Origin: Fimbriimonadaceae bacterium | GTDB taxonomy: Bacteria; Armatimonadota; Fimbriimonadia; Fimbriimonadales; Fimbriimonadaceae | Assembly: GCA_025451715.1 (NCBI GenBank) | Contig: JANWJY010000067.1 | Span: forward strand, 1-11,591 | Direction: 5' to 3' | Length of the DNA: 11,591 nucleotides | Shown here: one piece after another, positions 1-6,870 of the stretch | How the letters are laid out: the number at the start of each line of letters is the position of its first letter | How positions within the stretch are numbered: the stretch's first letter is position 1 | Notes under the pieces: model-generated | What the model was told of the DNA's origin: nothing | What the model saw: the letters and a program-made list of their open reading frames with translations, nothing else | Databases searched by the model: none | Made by a program: the position numbers and the translations under genes

Positions 1-268
1 CCTTGGTGCGGGTCAAGTAGAGCACGCCCCCGCTCTCGGTCCACGTCGCGTTCAGTCCCTTTGCAATTGCGGCCTTTGCGTCCGCGACAGGCATCTTGCT
101 GAACCGGACAAGGAAGAAGTCGCTCAGAACGCTTCCAGTCGGCTTGATTGTTTCCCCGATCTGCCTTCCTAACGCCTCAAGCACGACAGACGAGGGCGCG
201 CACGGGTGCGTCAATGTGACCGTAGCAGCCTGGGGCGTTGTGACCAAGAACAATAAGGCCGCGATCAT
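1..268 (-). CDS. Secreted protein with STN-like N-terminal region (partial)
   Basis: The ATG at 268-266 opens a frame without stops that reaches the window edge, so only the first 89 residues are visible and the C-terminus is missing. The N-terminus (MIAALLFLVTTPQAA) is a short hydrophobic signal peptide without a basic n-region. The rest has a pattern of beta-strand, helix and strand: a TVTLTHPC strand, then VVLEALGRQIGETI, then a PVADAKAAIAKGLNATW segment and GGVLYLTR. This order resembles the secretin/TonB short N-terminal (STN) fold, in which a short strand precedes a helix and the block ends in a W...YxL strand. The resemblance is by eye only. The start is supported by GGAGAG six bases upstream, the only convincing Shine-Dalgarno in the window, and by a TATAAT box. 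It lies 30 bases downstream of the BNR-repeat gene on the same strand. The function is unknown. Confidence 0.7.
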   Translation of the reverse strand, partial: MIAALLFLVTTPQAATVTLTHPCAPSSVVLEALGRQIGETIKPTGSVLSDFFLVRFSKMPVADAKAAIAKGLNATWTESGGVLYLTRTK

Positions 269-286
269 TTCGGACTCTCCGGCCCC

Positions 287-292
287 ATTATA
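287..292 (-). promoter_or_regulatory. Candidate -10 box (TATAAT) for the STN-like gene
   Basis: On the minus strand a perfect TATAAT ends 18 bases before the ATG at 268, placing the likely transcript start about 11 bases upstream of the gene. A GGAGAG ribosome-binding site lies between them. No good -35 hexamer is seen at 16-18 bases spacing; that region is the 3' end of the BNR gene. It may let this gene be transcribed independently of the upstream genes. Confidence 0.4.
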
Positions 293-298
293 GAGGAC

Positions 299-2992
299 TC
301 ACTTCCGCGGCAGTACCTTGAACTTGCCCTCGGCCCTGTGTTCGCCCATCGCGAGCTTCACCTTGTACTCGCCCGGCCGCACGTGGAACGGAGTGAACAG
401 CGTGTCCTCGCCCTGGTCCGTCAGTTGCTGCCACTCCTCCGGAACAAGGTCCCAAACGACGCGGTTGTAACCCGGAGCGTTGTTTCCGACAAGGGTCTTG
501 ACCACGACACCGCCTGCAGCTTCGATCGTCACGCGGACCGGCTCGCCCGTGTACTCCTTGATCCAGTAGTCGATGCGCGCGCCCTGCGGCGGGTTCGGCG
601 AGCGGAACACCTTGTGTGTCCATAGGCCGCTGTACTCGACGAACCACTTCGGCCGCGCGTCGGCGATCGTGAACACGTGCAGAGCCGAGTCCATCGCCTT
701 CTGCGTCAGCTCGCTGATCCAGCGCGCTCCGTCGAGCACCCACACCGAAAGCCCGTGCGTACCGAGAACGATGTCGCTCTCGCGCGGGTGCTGCTTGATG
801 TCGTACACCGGCACCGTCGGCAGCGCCGTTCCGTGCATCTTCGTCCATGTCTTCCCTCGGTCGATCGAGAGGTGGACAGCGTTCTCGGTCCCGCTGTAGA
901 GCACGTCGGGGTTGAACAGGTCCTCACGCACGACCATCACGCTCCGTCGCTCGGGCAGTCCACCGGAGAGGTCCTTCCAAGACTTGCCGAAGTTTTCCGT
1001 CGCGAGCACGCATGGACGCATGTCGTCGCTGCGGTGCCCGTCGACCGACACGTAGCACCTGCCCTCAACGTGCGCACTCGCGCTCACGCGTGATATGTAA
1101 CGCCCGCGCACCAGAGACGGTGTCACGTCCTGCCAGGACTTTCCGTCGGTGCGGGTGACGTGCAAGAGACCGTCGTCGGAGCCTGCCCACAAGAGTCCCT
1201 TGCGAAGTGGCGACTCGTCCAATGAAACGACCGTGCAATGCGTTTCCGCGTTGCTGCCGACGGTCTCCATCTTCTTCGGGTCGCAGGTCGTGAGGTCAGG
1301 GCTGATCTTCGCCCACTTCTCACCGCGCGCGGTGAGCTTGAACACATAGTTGCCGCCGATGTAGAGCGTCTTCGCGTCGTGCTTGCTCACGAAGAACGGA
1401 GAGTTCCAGTTGAAGCGGTGCCGTGCTTCGCCCTCGCGGGCCTCCGGCGCGATGTACCGCCGCTCCGCGTTTGAGAGGTCGATCCGCACGAGGTTCCCGC
1501 CCTGCCACTCGGCGTACATCACGTTCGAGTCCTTCGGGTCGAAGTCCGCGTGAAACCCGTCGCCCCAGTTCACGACCTGCCAGTCGGAGTTCGTTATCCC
1601 GGTCGCGGGCACCTTCGCGGCTTTGTCTTCGGGCTCGTTCTTGTCTGTCGCGCTCGGCCCGAGCCACGTGCCGTTGTCCTGCAGCCCACCGATCACGCGA
1701 TAGGGGTCACTGTCGTCGAGCGAGATGTTGTAGAACTGCCCGCTGGGGATCGTGTTGAGGTAGTCCCACGTCTTGCCGCCGTCGAAGGTCTGCGACGCGC
1801 CGCCGTCTGTGCCGATGACGATGTGGTCAGGGTCTTCAGACGACACGAGGATCGCATGGTGGTCGGCGTGTAAGAGGTTGGCAAATCCCTCGCGGAAGGT
1901 CTTGCCGCCGTCGTCGCTGACCTCGGTCGTCCAGCCGAGCATGTACACGCGCTTCGCGTTCTTAGGGTCGAACTTGATCTTGCTGAAGTAGAACGCCCGG
2001 GGAGAACGAACGCTGCGCCGCTCCCACGATGCGCCGGAGTCCGATGAGAAGAACACACCGCCGCCGCGCATCCGGTCGTCGCGGATCGCGTTCGCGCCCT
2101 CCTCTGTCGATTCGACCACGGCGATGACCTTCTTCGTGTCACCTGCGAAAATGTCGAAGCCTACGCGCCCGATCTGTGCGGGAAGGCCCTTCGTCAGCTT
2201 CTTCCACGTGCGCCCTCCGTTCGTGCTCTTAAAAATGCCACCCTGAGCACCGCCACTCATAAAGCTGTACGGCGTTCGCAGGCGCATGTACATCGCCGCA
2301 TAAACGACGTCCGGCCGGCGCGGGTCCACGATCACGTCGCAACAGCCCGACCTGTCGTCGATGTAAAGGATCTTCTTCCAGGTCTTGCCGCCGTCAGTCG
2401 TCTTGAATAGACCCCGCTCGGAGTTCCGCCCCCAAAGGTGGCCGAGCGCTGCCACGTAGCACACGTCGGGGTCTCGCGGATCGAGCGCGATCCGCGGGAT
2501 GTCGTGCGTCTCTGCAAGCCCGACGTGCTTGAACTTCGCGCCGCCGTCCGTCGATCGGTACACGCCGTTCCCCCAGGAGGATGAGTTCCGCCCGTTGCCC
2601 TCGCCGGTGCCGACCCACACGATTTTGCCTTTGCCCTTCTTCGCGCGGTCCTTGACGGGAGTTTCCTTCTCCCACCCGCCCCACTTCGCGGACGCGTCGG
2701 CGACGGCGACGGCGCCGATGCTCGAGGTCTCCTCAGTCTTGAATAGCTGCTCGAACGTCGTTCCGCGGTTGGTCGTGCGCCACAGCCCGCCGCTCGCGAA
2801 CCCCATGTACCAGGTTTTCGTGTCGCCGGGCGCGAACGCCATGTCGCTGATCCTGCCCCCCATGATCGCGGGCCCAATCGAACGCCACGCGATGCGCTTG
2901 AGGTCGCTTTCTTGAAGGGCGCGCTTCGCCTTCGGGGCGACCTTCTTGGCTGCGGGCTTCTTACGAGCGGGTTTCTTGGTCTTCCTGGCCAT
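299..2992 (-). CDS. BNR/Asp-box repeat beta-propeller protein (VPS10/sortilin-like, 'glycosyl hydrolase' type)
   Basis: This 897-residue protein carries at least nine Asp-box (S/T-x-D/N-x-G-x-T/S-W/F) motifs, for example TTDGGKTW near residue 198, STNGGRTWK near 256, SSDSGASW near 316, SDDGGKTF near 359 and TFDGGKTW near 402. More (TENFGKSW, SIDRGKTW) lie in the second half. The spacing implies two stacked propellers, as in the WD40/YVTN/BNR-like or VPS10/sortilin-type proteins that databases often name glycosyl hydrolase. The last ~90 residues (VRVTIEAAGG, then PGYNRVVWDL, ending FKVLPRK) resemble a FlgD-type Ig-like domain. I see no catalytic residues that would define an enzyme, so a binding or scaffolding role is as likely. 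The N-terminus is unusual: no signal peptide but a Lys/Ala/Pro-rich tail (residues 1-24). The ATG at 2992 is preferred over an in-frame TTG at 3004, which abuts a -10-like box. It follows the 2TM gene by 40 bases. Confidence 0.88.
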   Translation of the reverse strand: MARKTKKPARKKPAAKKVAPKAKRALQESDLKRIAWRSIGPAIMGGRISDMAFAPGDTKTWYMGFASGGLWRTTNRGTTFEQLFKTEETSSIGAVAVADASAKWGGWEKETPVKDRAKKGKGKIVWVGTGEGNGRNSSSWGNGVYRSTDGGAKFKHVGLAETHDIPRIALDPRDPDVCYVAALGHLWGRNSERGLFKTTDGGKTWKKILYIDDRSGCCDVIVDPRRPDVVYAAMYMRLRTPYSFMSGGAQGGIFKSTNGGRTWKKLTKGLPAQIGRVGFDIFAGDTKKVIAVVESTEEGANAIRDDRMRGGGVFFSSDSGASWERRSVRSPRAFYFSKIKFDPKNAKRVYMLGWTTEVSDDGGKTFREGFANLLHADHHAILVSSEDPDHIVIGTDGGASQTFDGGKTWDYLNTIPSGQFYNISLDDSDPYRVIGGLQDNGTWLGPSATDKNEPEDKAAKVPATGITNSDWQVVNWGDGFHADFDPKDSNVMYAEWQGGNLVRIDLSNAERRYIAPEAREGEARHRFNWNSPFFVSKHDAKTLYIGGNYVFKLTARGEKWAKISPDLTTCDPKKMETVGSNAETHCTVVSLDESPLRKGLLWAGSDDGLLHVTRTDGKSWQDVTPSLVRGRYISRVSASAHVEGRCYVSVDGHRSDDMRPCVLATENFGKSWKDLSGGLPERRSVMVVREDLFNPDVLYSGTENAVHLSIDRGKTWTKMHGTALPTVPVYDIKQHPRESDIVLGTHGLSVWVLDGARWISELTQKAMDSALHVFTIADARPKWFVEYSGLWTHKVFRSPNPPQGARIDYWIKEYTGEPVRVTIEAAGGVVVKTLVGNNAPGYNRVVWDLVPEEWQQLTDQGEDTLFTPFHVRPGEYKVKLAMGEHRAEGKFKVLPRK

Positions 2993-3004
2993 CTGTGGCC
3001 GCAA

Positions 3005-3010
3005 AGTATA
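3005..3010 (-). promoter_or_regulatory. Candidate -10 box (TATACT) for the BNR-repeat gene
   Basis: TATACT on the minus strand ends 12 bases before the ATG at 2992, which would give a leader of about five bases. No clear -35 box is visible at the usual spacing (a TTGCGA lies only 13 bases upstream), and there is no Shine-Dalgarno. It sits in the 40-base gap after the 2TM gene, so readthrough from that gene is an alternative. Confidence 0.3.
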
Positions 3011-3032
3011 CGCCTATGGCTATTCGCAATAC

Positions 3033-3572
3033 TCAGTCGTCGTCGTGGTCCTTCTTGTCGTCCAGCGAGGCACCGTACACGCCAAACCCCAGCTTCACGT
3101 TTGTTGGCAGTCGGTTGCTCCGCTCTTCGTCCAGCTTACGACGGCGCCTACGCCGGAAGTTCGAGAACTCCTCTTGAAACGACTCACTGCCAGAGTTAAG
3201 CGAGCCCCACGCGTGGAACGCAAGTCCGATACCCCAACCCAGGATCGGCCAGATCGCCCAGTTGACCGTCCCAGCCGTGATCCAGTTGATCGCGACTAAG
3301 AGCGAATTAATGATGATGTAGGCGAAAAAGTGCTCGCGAAACTCGCGGACCTGACGCTGCTTGAACTCGTGAAACTCCTTCCGCTCCTCCTTGCAGAGCG
3401 CGTATTCCTCTTCCGCCTGCAAAAGCTCGGCCGGAGAGATACCAAGCTCTTCCGCGGCCTCCACGAGCCGCGCGCGCAGATCTTGGTCCGCCCGACCCTG
3501 CTTGCGTAGAGCGAGCTTGAGGACTTCATCGACGTCCTCTTCTGTGATGAGAGCGTCCGTGCGGTCCGCCAT
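3033..3572 (-). CDS. 2TM-domain membrane protein
   Basis: From the ATG at 3572 the product has 179 residues. Residues 9-60 form a charged helical domain ending in the EELGISPAELLQAEEEY pattern. This 'ELGIS..L..AE' block often precedes 2TM domains. Residues 61-80 are highly charged and probably a helical stalk. Two hydrophobic segments follow at about 82-100 (FFAYIIINSLLVAINWI) and 104-122 (WAIWPILGWGIGLAFHAW), matching the 2TM domain in which both termini face the cytoplasm. A basic RRRRRRK cluster at 140-146 sits close to the membrane, and the tail ends in acidic residues (KKDHDDD). The cellular role of this family is not established. An upstream ATG at 3581 and a longer frame from 3614 exist, but the ATG at 3572 has a TACAAT box seven bases upstream. 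The gene is divergent from the FAD oxidoreductase gene and 40 bases before the BNR gene. Confidence 0.85.
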   Translation of the reverse strand: MADRTDALITEEDVDEVLKLALRKQGRADQDLRARLVEAAEELGISPAELLQAEEEYALCKEERKEFHEFKQRQVREFREHFFAYIIINSLLVAINWITAGTVNWAIWPILGWGIGLAFHAWGSLNSGSESFQEEFSNFRRRRRRKLDEERSNRLPTNVKLGFGVYGASLDDKKDHDDD

Positions 3573-3579
3573 CTGTTCC

Positions 3580-3585
3580 ATTGTA
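3580..3585 (-). promoter_or_regulatory. Candidate -10 box (TACAAT), leaderless start of the 2TM gene
   Basis: TACAAT on the minus strand is followed by seven bases (GGAACAG) and then the ATG at 3572. This is the spacing expected when transcription begins at or next to the start codon. No Shine-Dalgarno is needed for such a transcript and only a weak GGAA is present. The alternative ATG at 3581 overlaps the box itself, which argues against it as the start. Confidence 0.45.
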
Positions 3586-3607
3586 GCAGGGCGAGTGCGG
3601 CTAAACT
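3581..3607 (+). promoter_or_regulatory. Candidate promoter, leaderless start of the FAD oxidoreductase gene
   Basis: TAAACT at 3602-3607 is followed by six bases (GGCCCA) and the ATG at 3614, fitting a leaderless transcript. A possible but weak -35 element, TTGTAG at 3581-3586, lies 15 bases upstream and overlaps the -10 box of the divergent 2TM promoter. No Shine-Dalgarno precedes the ATG. Confidence 0.42.
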
Positions 3608-3613
3608 GGCCCA

Positions 3614-4588
3614 ATGCGAGTCGGGGTCGTCGGAGCAGGGATCGCGGGCCTCGCCGCCGCCCGTCACCTTGCGGCCAACGGCTCCGAGGTCGTCGTCTTC
3701 GAGAGCGCGACCCACGTCGGTGGCCGATGCGCGACGCTCACGCTCGGCGCCTACACGTTCGACCCAGGTGCGACGAGCATCGTTCCGCGCGGTAGGGAAA
3801 TCGAGCGCGTGATGCTCGAAGAGCTCGACTCGACCGACCTCGTCAAGATCGACACCCCCGTCTACACGCACGACGGGCGCCGCGTCTTCCATGGAGCGGG
3901 GTTACCACCGACCGCACGATACTGTTACAAGCAAGGAATGCGCACGCTCGCAGAGCTGCTCGCAATCGGATTGCATGTCGAGACTGGCAAGCGCGTCGAA
4001 ACGATCGAAGCCCCGTCAGATGGTGGTTTCTCGCTCCTTGAGCAGACTTTCGAGGCGCTCGTGCTCACCGTTCCAATGACCGAGGCGATGCGACTGATGA
4101 GCCAGATCGGAGACGTGAGGCGGGCGAACAACACGCGCTACCGTCCCTGCCTCAGCGTTTTGCTCGGGCTCGACAAGGACTTCCACACGCCGTACCACGC
4201 GGTCGTCGCCGAGGAGTCCGTACACCCGTTGCACTGGCTCAGTATCGAGAACATCAAGGTCCCTGGCCGCGCGCCAGCTGGCCACACCGCGCTCGTCGTG
4301 CAGCTCGGCCCCAAGTACAGCAAGTGGAACTTCGACGCCAGCGACGACTCGATCGTCGAGGACGCCCTGGTCGACGTCGAGCGCGTATTAGGACCAGGTT
4401 TCGACCGGCCAGTCGTCCAACACATTGTACGCTGGCGCGAGAGCCAGCCAGACTCCGTCAGCGGGTTCGAGTCAATGAACCCTCCAGGCTCTAAGCTAGT
4501 CGTCGCCGGCGACGGGCTCGAGGGCGGACGGATCGAACACGCGTACGATTCCGGCATAAAGGCCGCTAAACTGTTGATTGGCCCATGA
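3614..4588 (+). CDS. Renalase-like NAD(P)/FAD-dependent oxidoreductase
   Basis: The 324-residue product begins with a Rossmann dinucleotide-binding motif, VGVVGAGIAGLAAA, with Gly7, Gly9 and Gly12. Glu30 at the end of the second strand should bind the FAD ribose, and GGR follows at 36-38. The C-terminus has the second FAD signature, VVAGDGLEGGRIEHAYDSG (about 296-314), whose AGD contacts the flavin phosphates and whose E...SG helix lies near the flavin. This combination and the ~320-residue length fit the renalase/amine-oxidase-like group (COG3380 type). Family members oxidise amines or dihydropyridine forms of NAD(P)H; the substrate here cannot be read from the sequence. No signal peptide is present, so it should be cytoplasmic. 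The stop codon overlaps the next gene's start (ATGA at 4585-4588), suggesting translational coupling. It starts divergently from the 2TM gene. Confidence 0.88.
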   Translation: MRVGVVGAGIAGLAAARHLAANGSEVVVFESATHVGGRCATLTLGAYTFDPGATSIVPRGREIERVMLEELDSTDLVKIDTPVYTHDGRRVFHGAGLPPTARYCYKQGMRTLAELLAIGLHVETGKRVETIEAPSDGGFSLLEQTFEALVLTVPMTEAMRLMSQIGDVRRANNTRYRPCLSVLLGLDKDFHTPYHAVVAEESVHPLHWLSIENIKVPGRAPAGHTALVVQLGPKYSKWNFDASDDSIVEDALVDVERVLGPGFDRPVVQHIVRWRESQPDSVSGFESMNPPGSKLVVAGDGLEGGRIEHAYDSGIKAAKLLIGP

Positions 4589-5220
4589 GACGCTACTTCA
4601 CCATCGCTCTTGCCCTTGTCTCCGCGCTCTCCTGCGCAGGCGAGGTCACGCTCAAGATCAGCGGAGCCTCCGGGCTCAAGGGCACGGCCAAGCTCACCAA
4701 CAAGATCCAAGAGGACGGCTCAAAGTACGTGCGCATGGAGATGGAGCTGCGCAGCACCGACGGCCAGATCGCGAACGTGCTCCAAGAGTCGGTGTACGAC
4801 AAGGCCGGTATGCCTGTACGCATGATCCAGAACACCGAGTCGAAGGGCGCAAAGACCCAGAAGATCGTTGCAAACTTCGAACGAGGGAACGTGCGGCTGC
4901 GCGTGACGGACGGCAGTAAGTCCAGCGACGAGACGCTCTTGATTCCGGCAGGGATAAGCCCCGCGGCAAAATACGAGTTCTGGTTCGTGCGCGACAAAGT
5001 CTCGCCCGGCGGCAGGACCTCGTATTACCGGTTTGATCTGCAGACGACAAAGTGGGAGCGAATCGAGGTCGTGTTCCAAGGCGTCCGACAGATCACGGTC
5101 GAGGGCAAGTCCGTCAAGGCGAACCTGATCGAGATCGGTGAGATCAAGGCGGACGTAGACGACTCCGGCGACCCCTGGCGGATCGAGATGCCCGGCATCG
5201 TGCTCGAACGCTCGTCTTAG
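4585..5220 (+). CDS. Small exported protein of unknown function
   Basis: The 211-residue product starts with a signal peptide: Arg2-Arg3, a hydrophobic core (FTIALALVSAL) and then SCAGE. Cys17 sits in a weak lipobox (ALSC, with Ala rather than Leu at -3), so it could be a lipoprotein or could be cut by signal peptidase I. The mature part is predicted to be rich in beta strands with many alternating polar and hydrophobic residues (VTLKISGASGLKGTAKLT, RYV-like and NVRLRVTDGS segments) and no transmembrane segment. I recognise no catalytic motif. The general look is of a periplasmic beta-barrel or clam-type domain such as DUF3108, but that is only an impression. The start ATG overlaps the stop of the FAD oxidoreductase gene by four bases and has no Shine-Dalgarno, so it probably depends on translation of that gene. 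A GC-rich hairpin repeat begins two bases after its stop. Confidence 0.78.
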   Translation: MRRYFTIALALVSALSCAGEVTLKISGASGLKGTAKLTNKIQEDGSKYVRMEMELRSTDGQIANVLQESVYDKAGMPVRMIQNTESKGAKTQKIVANFERGNVRLRVTDGSKSSDETLLIPAGISPAAKYEFWFVRDKVSPGGRTSYYRFDLQTTKWERIEVVFQGVRQITVEGKSVKANLIEIGEIKADVDDSGDPWRIEMPGIVLERSS

Positions 5221-5221
5221 C

Positions 5222-5262
5222 TCCCCTCTCCTCTCTGGGGGAGAGGGGCCGGGGGTGAGGGG
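5222..5262 (+). repeat. GC-rich palindromic dispersed repeat (HPRPLSPREERG-type)
   Basis: Bases 5223-5231 (CCCCTCTCC) pair perfectly with 5240-5248 (GGAGAGGGG), giving a nine-base-pair stem with an eight-base loop, followed by CCGGGGGTGAGGGG (5249-5262). Read on the minus strand, it encodes HPRPLSPREERG. Peptides of this kind recur in unrelated bacteria as mistranslations of a dispersed intergenic repeat (from general knowledge). It fills most of the 67-base gap between the exported-protein gene and the ALDH gene. There is no T-run on either side, so it is not a standard intrinsic terminator, although the hairpin may stabilise the upstream mRNA. Confidence 0.7.
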
Positions 5263-5273
5263 CTGTCTGCCGG

Positions 5274-5279
5274 TAACCT
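5274..5279 (+). promoter_or_regulatory. Candidate -10 box (TAACCT) for the aldehyde dehydrogenase gene
   Basis: TAACCT ends eight bases before the ATG at 5288, compatible with a leaderless or near-leaderless transcript. The matching -35 position falls in the G-rich tail of the hairpin repeat and has no TTG-like element. No Shine-Dalgarno is present. Readthrough from the upstream gene pair is the alternative. Confidence 0.3.
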
Positions 5280-5287
5280 ACTGACAG

Positions 5288-6781
5288 ATGGACGTCACCG
5301 GCATCCTGAACAGCATTAACATGGCGTTGCCCAGCGGCGATGTGCCCGCGTGCACACCCATCGATGGTAGCGATATCGGCCATGTCACGTACGACTCTAG
5401 AGAGACCCTCGACGCCAAAGTAGCGGCGGCCGTCGACGCGTTCCACGTTTGGCGCGAGGTCCCTGCACCCAAGCGGGGAGAGCTCGTGCGCATCTTCGGA
5501 AACGTGCTGCGCGACCACAAAGAGCCGCTTGCACAGCTCGTCACGATCGAGTGCGGCAAGATCATCGAAGAGGGCCGCGGCGAGGTCCAAGAGATGATCG
5601 ACGTGTGCGACTTCGCGGTCGGGCTCTCACGACAGCTTTACGGCCTCACAATCCAAAGCGAGCGACCGCAGCATACGATGCAGGAGAACTGGCTGCCGCT
5701 CGGACCGGTCGGTGTGATCAGCGCGTTCAACTTTCCCGTCGCCGTCTGGGCCTGGAACGCCGCGCTTGCGCTCGTGTGCGGCGATCCGGTCGTGTGGAAG
5801 CCGAGCGAAAAGACGCCGATGACCGCTCTCGCGTGCGAGGCACTGTTCAATCAGGCTGTTTTGCGGTACGGTGGTGCGCCAGATGGTCTGATCAGCGTCG
5901 CGCTCGGGGCACGCGAGATTGGAGAGGCACTGGTCGACGACACGAGGCTCCCTCTGATCAGCGCGACCGGGAGCGTCCCGATGGGTCGCGCGGTCGGCTC
6001 GAGCGTCGCGAGGAGGTTTGGCCGCGCACTGCTCGAGCTCGGCGGCAACAACGCGATCATCGTCACTCCGAGCGCGGACCTCGACGTCGCATTGCCGTCG
6101 ATCCTCTTCGGATCCGTTGGGACTGCGGGCCAAAGGTGCACGAGCACGCGCCGCGTCATCGTCCATGAGTCGATGCACGACAGAGTGTTCGCAATGTTGG
6201 CAGAGGGCGTCGACGCGCTGACGGACCGCATCGGCGATCCGCGAGAAGAGGGGATTCTTATCGGTCCGCTGATCGACAAGCGCTCGTTCGAAGCGATGCA
6301 AGCCACGCTGGCGAACGTGAGAAGGGACGCAGTCGAAGTCATCGGCGGCCAGCGCGTCCTGCAGGACCATTACCCCGACGCCTATTACGCCGCCCCCGCA
6401 ATGGTGAAACTGATGAATCAGACGAGCACAGTCCATATGGAGACCTTCGCGCCGCTGACCTACGTTATCCCGTACCAAGACCTTAATGAGGCCCTCAACA
6501 TCCATAACGCCGTCCCTCAGGGCCTCAGCAGCGCGATCATGACCACAGACGTCCGCGAGGCCGAGTATTTCAAGCAGCACAGCGACTGCGGGATCGCGAA
6601 CGTCAACATCGGCACCAGCGGCGCGGAGATCGGCGGTGCGTTCGGCGGCGAAAAGGAGACCGGCGGCGGACGCGAGTCCGGCTCCGACTCCTGGAAAGCC
6701 TACATGCGCCGCCAGACCAGCACGACCTACTACGGCACTGAAAAGCCCGCCCTCGCGCAGGGCGTGAAGTTTGACGTCTAG
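5288..6781 (+). CDS. Aldehyde dehydrogenase, ALDH7 family (alpha-aminoadipic semialdehyde / piperidine-6-carboxylate dehydrogenase type)
   Basis: This 497-residue protein has the full ALDH architecture. FNFPVAVW leads into WKPSEKTP (Lys171, cofactor phosphate/ribose contact). ELGGNN supplies the general base Glu250, and AGQRCTSTRR the nucleophile Cys284; the 34-residue spacing is the one typical of ALDHs. The block EVQEMIDVCDFAVGLSR and the C-terminal GGAFGGEKETGGGRESGSD, followed by SWKAYMRR, are signatures of ALDH7 (antiquitin, AmaB/Pcd). In that family the Glu of the EVQE block and the Arg before the catalytic Cys (Arg283 here) bind aminoadipate semialdehyde. The expected reaction is NAD(+)-dependent oxidation of L-2-aminoadipate-6-semialdehyde to L-2-aminoadipate in lysine or pipecolate breakdown, in the cytoplasm. 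No other lysine-pathway gene is adjacent, so the substrate is inferred from family alone. Its last bases contain a TTGACG that may serve the next gene's promoter. Confidence 0.93.
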   Translation: MDVTGILNSINMALPSGDVPACTPIDGSDIGHVTYDSRETLDAKVAAAVDAFHVWREVPAPKRGELVRIFGNVLRDHKEPLAQLVTIECGKIIEEGRGEVQEMIDVCDFAVGLSRQLYGLTIQSERPQHTMQENWLPLGPVGVISAFNFPVAVWAWNAALALVCGDPVVWKPSEKTPMTALACEALFNQAVLRYGGAPDGLISVALGAREIGEALVDDTRLPLISATGSVPMGRAVGSSVARRFGRALLELGGNNAIIVTPSADLDVALPSILFGSVGTAGQRCTSTRRVIVHESMHDRVFAMLAEGVDALTDRIGDPREEGILIGPLIDKRSFEAMQATLANVRRDAVEVIGGQRVLQDHYPDAYYAAPAMVKLMNQTSTVHMETFAPLTYVIPYQDLNEALNIHNAVPQGLSSAIMTTDVREAEYFKQHSDCGIANVNIGTSGAEIGGAFGGEKETGGGRESGSDSWKAYMRRQTSTTYYGTEKPALAQGVKFDV

Positions 6782-6798
6782 ACGGGACACTATAGAAA
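6771..6798 (+). promoter_or_regulatory. Candidate promoter for the caspase gene pair
   Basis: TTGACG at 6771-6776, inside the last codons of the ALDH gene, is followed after 16 bases by TAGAAA at 6793-6798, or after 14 bases by TATAGA at 6791-6796. Either pairing is imperfect. A second AT-rich hexamer, TATATA at 6831-6836, lacks a -35 partner. If the first is used, the caspase mRNA has a leader of roughly 110-115 bases containing the GGGACCTT repeats. Confidence 0.25.
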
Positions 6799-6846
6799 TC
6801 GCCCAGGGTCCTCGTTCGTCCGATTCCAGGTATATACGGGGCGGCG

Positions 6847-6870
6847 TCGCGGGACCTTCGCTGGGACCTT
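6847..6870 (+). repeat. Imperfect tandem repeat upstream of the caspase genes
   Basis: GGGACCTT occurs at 6851-6858 and again at 6863-6870, 12 bases apart start to start. Including flanks, the units are TCGC-GGGACCT and TCGCTGGGACCT in tandem. The spacing is close to one helical turn, as for two protomers of a DNA-binding regulator, but it could equally be a slippage product. A GACC at 6865-6868 can also pair with GGTC at 6875-6878 in a short stem. The rest of the 136-base gap shows no gene. Confidence 0.45.

Noticed and set aside
3002..3004. TTG as start of the BNR-repeat protein
   Set aside because: It abuts the TATACT box, so a transcript from that promoter would not include it; ATG 2992 begins the Lys-rich tail naturally.
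5223..5248. Hairpin as an intrinsic terminator of the 4585-5220 gene
   Set aside because: The stem is strong but a G-rich tail follows instead of a T-run; it is better explained as a dispersed repeat.
6788..6800. T7-phage-promoter-like CACTATAGAAA
   Set aside because: Only a core fragment of about eight bases matches and there are no phage genes nearby; treated as a chance AT-rich element.
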